Positions 41,521 to 44,717 of a stretch of DNA of 44,717 nt are shown here, piece by piece. The stretch is taken from positions 1 through 44,717 of the forward strand of contig NZ_JALPRX010000108.1 in assembly GCF_023223525.1 (NCBI RefSeq), in the 5' to 3' direction. Positions within the stretch are counted from its first letter, which is position 1. Each line of letters opens with the position of its first letter. The translations under genes were made by a program, and so were the position numbers. The stretch comes from Roseomonas acroporae (GTDB lineage: Bacteria > Pseudomonadota > Alphaproteobacteria > Acetobacterales > Acetobacteraceae). Under the pieces are notes generated by a model that saw only the letters and a program-made list of their open reading frames with translations, ran no database searches and had not been told where the DNA came from.

Positions 41521-42432
41521 TCACAGCAGCGGCCCGATGGTGAACAGCTTGTCCGGCCGCCGCACCAGCCCCCAGAGCAGGCTGAGGGCGACGCCGAGCA
41601 CCAGCAGGCCGAGCAGCGCGCGCATCTCCTCGCCGCGCAGCTTCGAGCCGAAGGCGGCGCCGAACTGCGCGCCCGCCACGCCGCCGACCAGCAGCAGCAT
41701 GGTCAGCACCACGTCCACGCTGCCGGTCTGCACCGCCTGGAGCAGCGTCACGTTGGTGGCCACGAACACCACCTGGAACAGCGAGGTGCCGACCACCACC
41801 GAGGTGGGCATGCCGAGCAGGTAGATCATGGCCGGCACCAGCATGAAGCCGCCGCCCACGCCCATCACCGCCGAGAGGATGCCGATCGCGAAGCCGACCA
41901 GGGCCGGCGGGATCACCGAGATGTAGAGCCGCGACTTGCGGAAGCGCATCTTCCACGGCAGGCCGTGCATCCAGAAATGCTCGTGCCGCTTTGGCGTGCC
42001 GCCGGTGCGCCGGCGCTGCACGATGGCGCGCACCGACTCCATCACCATCAGCCCGCCCACCGTGCCCAGCACCACCACGTAGAAGATGGCGACGGCGAGA
42101 TCGACCTGCCCCATCTTGCGCAGCGCGGCGAAGAGCTGCACGCCGAGCGCCGAGCCGGTGAAGCCGCCGGCCAGCAGCACCAGCCCCATGCGCACGTCGA
42201 CGTTGCCGCGCCGCCACTGCGCGATCAGGCCGGAGACGGAGGCGCCGATGGTCTGGTTGGCGCCGGAGGCGACGGCGACGGGCGAGGGGATGCCGATCAG
42301 GATCAGCAGCGGCGTCAGCAGGAAGCCGCCGCCGACGCCGAACAGGCCCGAGAGCCAGCCCACGCCGAAGCCGATGCCCAGCAGCAGCAGGGCATCCACC
42401 GACATCTCGGCGATCGGCAGGTAGACCTGCAT
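41521..42432 (-). CDS. TauE/SafE (TSUP) family sulfonate/sulfite transporter
   Basis: The 303-residue membrane protein has about eight helices in two related halves, each with a glycine-rich motif: GVGWLSGLFGVGGGFLLTPL near residue 23 and ILSAVMGVGGGFMLVPAMIY near residue 175. These are the TSUP duplication signatures. Family members export or import sulfite, sulfonates or other small anions. The ATG at 42432 gives a normal N-terminus. Downstream come the TIGR02186 protein and the UspA protein in one direction, so the three may serve one process, perhaps sulfur-anion stress; this is inference only. Confidence 0.9.
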   Translation of the reverse strand: MQVYLPIAEMSVDALLLLGIGFGVGWLSGLFGVGGGFLLTPLLILIGIPSPVAVASGANQTIGASVSGLIAQWRRGNVDVRMGLVLLAGGFTGSALGVQLFAALRKMGQVDLAVAIFYVVVLGTVGGLMVMESVRAIVQRRRTGGTPKRHEHFWMHGLPWKMRFRKSRLYISVIPPALVGFAIGILSAVMGVGGGFMLVPAMIYLLGMPTSVVVGTSLFQVVFVATNVTLLQAVQTGSVDVVLTMLLLVGGVAGAQFGAAFGSKLRGEEMRALLGLLVLGVALSLLWGLVRRPDKLFTIGPLL

Positions 42433-42821
42433 CGCGGCATCCCGGTCGTCATGCGGTTGGGATAGGGGCGAGTAACCGGCTCGGAACGCAACCGTCCCGA
42501 ACCGCGCCTTCCCGGCCGGCTTTGGACCGAGGGGCGGCACCACGCAAGGGGCATTCTGGCGGCGGGCGGAGGTCGGGCGGCCGGTGTGATCGGGATGGCG
42601 CGGTCGGGGTCCGGGCCTGGCCATCCGGCGGTTCCGGGGCATGCCGGGGCCGCCCCGGCGGCGCGGGGCGGCGGCGGTGGCCCGACGGAGCCCCCGCGCC
42701 GCCGGGCCGCCATCGCCCGGCACGGCGGAGGGCGTACAATCCTCCTCGGCGGCACGAACCGCCCCGCCCCGGCGACCCGTAGCCGTGGGGCGGCGCCTCT
42801 CCGAATCCGAGGATCGACCCC
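42433..42821. other. Divergent region between tauE and the 5'-nucleotidase gene
   Basis: There is no supported gene in 389 bp. A TACAAT at 42735-42740 is a good -10 hexamer for the plus strand, but its -35 position (42712-42717) reads ATCGCC, a poor match. No clear promoter is seen for tauE on the minus strand. Confidence 0.5.
42735..42740 (+). promoter_or_regulatory. Possible -10 box for the 5'-nucleotidase gene
   Basis: TACAAT stands out in a G/C-rich gap, about 80 bp before the ATG at 42822. No matching -35 is seen, so it may need an activator or may be chance. Confidence 0.25.
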
Positions 42822-44474
42822 ATGCGCGTTCCGCGCCGCGCCCTGCTCCGGACCACGGTCCACGCCGCCCTTGCCGGCGCCGCCTCGCTGCCGCTCGCAG
42901 CCCCCTTCCCGCGCCGCGCCGCCGCCGATCCCGCCGCGCGGGTGACGCTGCTGCACCTGAACGACTTCCACTCGCGCCACGAGCCGGTGAACGCCGAGGT
43001 GAACACCTGCCGGGCGGAGGATGCGTCGCGCGGCGGCTGCCTCGGCGGCAGCGCCCGGCTGGCGACCGGCCTCAGGCTCGGCCGCGCGCGGGCCGCGGCC
43101 GCCGGCCGCGCCGTGCTGCAGGTGGATGCGGGCGACCAGTTCATGGGCAGCCTGTTCTACACCCACTATCGCGGCGACGCGGAGCTGGCGGTGATGCGCA
43201 CCACCGGCTGCGAGGTCATGGTGCCGGGCAACCACGAATTCGATAACGGGCCGGAGAATTTCGCCCGCTTCGTCCGCGCCGCCCCCTTCCCCATCCTCTC
43301 GGCCAACATCGACGCGACGGCCGAGCCCTCGCTGGCCGGGACGATGCGGCCCTGGATGACGGTGGAGCGCGGCGGGGCGCGGCTGGCGCTGGTCGGCGTC
43401 ACCACCACGACCACGCCTTCGGTCTCCTCGCCCGGCCCGACGCTGCGCTTCCGCAACGCCGAGGAGGCGGTCTCGCGCGCCATCGCCGAGATCCGCGCGG
43501 CGGACGCGCGGGCGGGACGCGCCTCGACCGTGGTGGTGATCTCGCATCGCGGGCTGGAGGCGGACCAGCGCCTGGCCGCGCATGTCGCGGGGGTGGACGT
43601 GATCGTGGGCGGGCATTCGCACACGTTGCTGTCCAATTCGGTGGCGCGCGCCGAGGGACCCTCCCCCGTGCTGGCGGACGGGCCGGACCGGCCGGTGCGC
43701 ATCGTGCAGGCCGGCGCCTACGGCCGGTATCTCGGCCATCTGGAGCTCGATCTCGGCCCCGATGGCCGGGTGCTGGCGCATGGCGGCGACACCACGGCGC
43801 TGACCCAGGACATCCCGCCCGACCCGGAGGTGGCGGCGCTGGTCGCCACCCTCGCCGTGCCGTTGCAGGAGACGCTGCGCCGGCGGGTGAGCCGCGCCGC
43901 CGCGCCGATCGGCAACGGCAATTGCCGCACCGGCGAGTGCGCGCTCGGCAACCTGATCGCCGACGCGATGCTGGCGGCGCTGCCGGTGGCCGAGGTGGCG
44001 ATCCACAACGGCGGCGGGCTGCGCGCCGGGCTGCCGGCGGGCGAGGTCACGCTGGGCGACCTGCTGACCGTGATGCCCTTCGGCAACACGCTCTCGCTGC
44101 TGCGCCTGCGCGGCGCCGACCTGCGCGCGGCGCTGGAGCACGGGCTGCGCCGCGCCCCCGAACCCTCCGGCGCCTTCCCGCAGGTGGCGGGGATGCGTCT
44201 GCGCTGGAACCCGGCGGCCCCGCCCGGGCAGCGCGTGGAGGAGGTGCAGGTGATGCTGGACGGGCGGCTCGCGCCGCTCGATCCGGAGCGCGCCTACGTG
44301 GTGGTGACGCACAGCTTCCTGCGCTCGGGCGGCGACGGGTACGCGGTGCTGCGCGACCGGACGCTGGAGGGCTACGCGACCGGACCGCTGCTGACGGACG
44401 CGGTGGTGCCGTACCTCCAGGCGCACGCGCCGCTGGCGCCGCGGCGGGACGGACGGATCGCGGCGGTGGGGTGA
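42822..44474 (+). CDS. Exported 5'-nucleotidase/metallophosphatase
   Basis: The 550-residue protein has an Arg-rich signal (PRRALLRTTVHAALAGAA, ending near residue 35 at AAA), possibly Tat-type. It then has a calcineurin-like two-metal phosphatase domain: D48 and H50 in HLNDFHSRHE, D105 in VDAGDQFMGS, N137-H138 in PGNHEFDNG and the later GGHSHT. The C-terminal 5'-nucleotidase domain (about residues 350-540) includes CRTGECALGNLIADAM, NGGGLRAGLPAGEV and FLRSGGDGYAVL, which bind the nucleoside. It should release nucleosides and phosphate in the periplasm. ATG 42822 has GAGGA about 8 bases upstream. An array of stem-loops follows the stop. Confidence 0.92.
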   Translation: MRVPRRALLRTTVHAALAGAASLPLAAPFPRRAAADPAARVTLLHLNDFHSRHEPVNAEVNTCRAEDASRGGCLGGSARLATGLRLGRARAAAAGRAVLQVDAGDQFMGSLFYTHYRGDAELAVMRTTGCEVMVPGNHEFDNGPENFARFVRAAPFPILSANIDATAEPSLAGTMRPWMTVERGGARLALVGVTTTTTPSVSSPGPTLRFRNAEEAVSRAIAEIRAADARAGRASTVVVISHRGLEADQRLAAHVAGVDVIVGGHSHTLLSNSVARAEGPSPVLADGPDRPVRIVQAGAYGRYLGHLELDLGPDGRVLAHGGDTTALTQDIPPDPEVAALVATLAVPLQETLRRRVSRAAAPIGNGNCRTGECALGNLIADAMLAALPVAEVAIHNGGGLRAGLPAGEVTLGDLLTVMPFGNTLSLLRLRGADLRAALEHGLRRAPEPSGAFPQVAGMRLRWNPAAPPGQRVEEVQVMLDGRLAPLDPERAYVVVTHSFLRSGGDGYAVLRDRTLEGYATGPLLTDAVVPYLQAHAPLAPRRDGRIAAVG

Positions 44475-44475
44475 G

Positions 44476-44717
44476 GACGGGGGACTTCGCCCCCTGCGAC
44501 CCCGACCAGGGAAGGCGCTGCCTTCCCTGGACCCATCCGCCAAGGGGCGAAGCCCCCTTGGAACCCCCGTTTCGGGAAGAAAGTCCGAGGTGCTTCTACC
44601 CCTGGGACCAAACGAACAGAGGTGCAGGAGGGCCTCGCCCTCCTGCCGGATGGGGTCTGGGGAAGGCAGAGCCTTCCCCAAGGGCCGGATGGGGTCTGGG
44701 GAAGGCGGCGCCTTCCC
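44476..44717. repeat. Array of stem-loops after the 5'-nucleotidase gene
   Basis: At least five strong palindromes follow one another: CCAGGGAAGGC/GCCTTCCCTGG (about 44508-44532), CCAAGGGGC/GCCCCCTTGG (about 44542-44563), GCAGGAGGG/CCCTCCTGC (about 44622-44645), TGGGGAAGGC/GCCTTCCCCA (about 44657-44680) and another cut by the window end. The last two belong to a direct repeat of 23 bases at 44645-44667 and 44684-44706 (39-bp period). It has no coding frame. The first hairpin may end the upstream transcript. Such CTTCCC/GGGAAGG palindromes look like a dispersed family, but only one cluster is in view. Confidence 0.8.

Overview
The window is 44.7 kb of very GC-rich DNA, roughly 75% by eye, carrying about 40 protein genes and no rRNA, tRNA, CRISPR array, complete insertion sequence or prophage. 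The gene order (skp-lpxD-fabZ-lpxA-lpxI; ftsE-ftsX-ydcF-plsC-DUF2125; UspA-TIGR02186-TauE) and the frequent TTG and GTG starts point to an alphaproteobacterium. A member of the Acetobacteraceae close to Roseomonas is my best guess. This rests on gene order and composition, not on a marker gene.

Layout. (1) 96-11657, minus strand: a long envelope-biogenesis run, rseP > bamA > skp > lpxD > fabZ > lpxA > lpxI > gloA > ycjX > ycjF-like. It makes the outer-membrane assembly machine and the first steps of lipid A. The genes usually found upstream of rseP (dxr, cdsA, uppS) are absent. Their place is taken by a decayed VapC-type toxin gene at 11761-11967. (2) 12165-14833, plus strand: an M16 peptidase and a PmbA/TldE-type protease. 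(3) 14993-22040: mgtC (minus), then hisF-hisE, a HIT protein, pgsA, a lipoprotein, moaD-moaE, a VOC protein and a methyltransferase. (4) 22086-28891: glnE and a large AsmA/YhdP-like protein, divergent and only 17 bp apart. (5) 29089-35612: a zinc-ribbon membrane protein, then ftsE-ftsX-ydcF-plsC, a gene-free stretch with DnaA-box-like sites, DUF2125 and a small ACT-like protein. (6) 35803-39892: a cyanide-insensitive-type bd oxidase (cioA-cioB plus a 46-residue DUF2474 subunit) and a flavin monooxygenase. (7) 40089-44474: a UspA-TIGR02186-TauE cluster (minus) and an exported 5'-nucleotidase (plus), followed by an array of stem-loops running off the window end.

The genes are mostly core housekeeping and I found no new defence or biosynthetic system. 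The unusual signal lies between and inside the genes. There is a candidate replication origin or DnaA-binding region at 33435-33724: five DnaA-box-like nonamers around a rare A/T-rich core. There are several families of dispersed intergenic repeats, mostly at gene 3' ends: a 58-bp family that supplies stop codons, a palindromic family, a 156-bp fold-back element with a solo arm elsewhere, and the terminal stem-loop array. A related 12-bp tandem repeat also recurs inside several unrelated genes.
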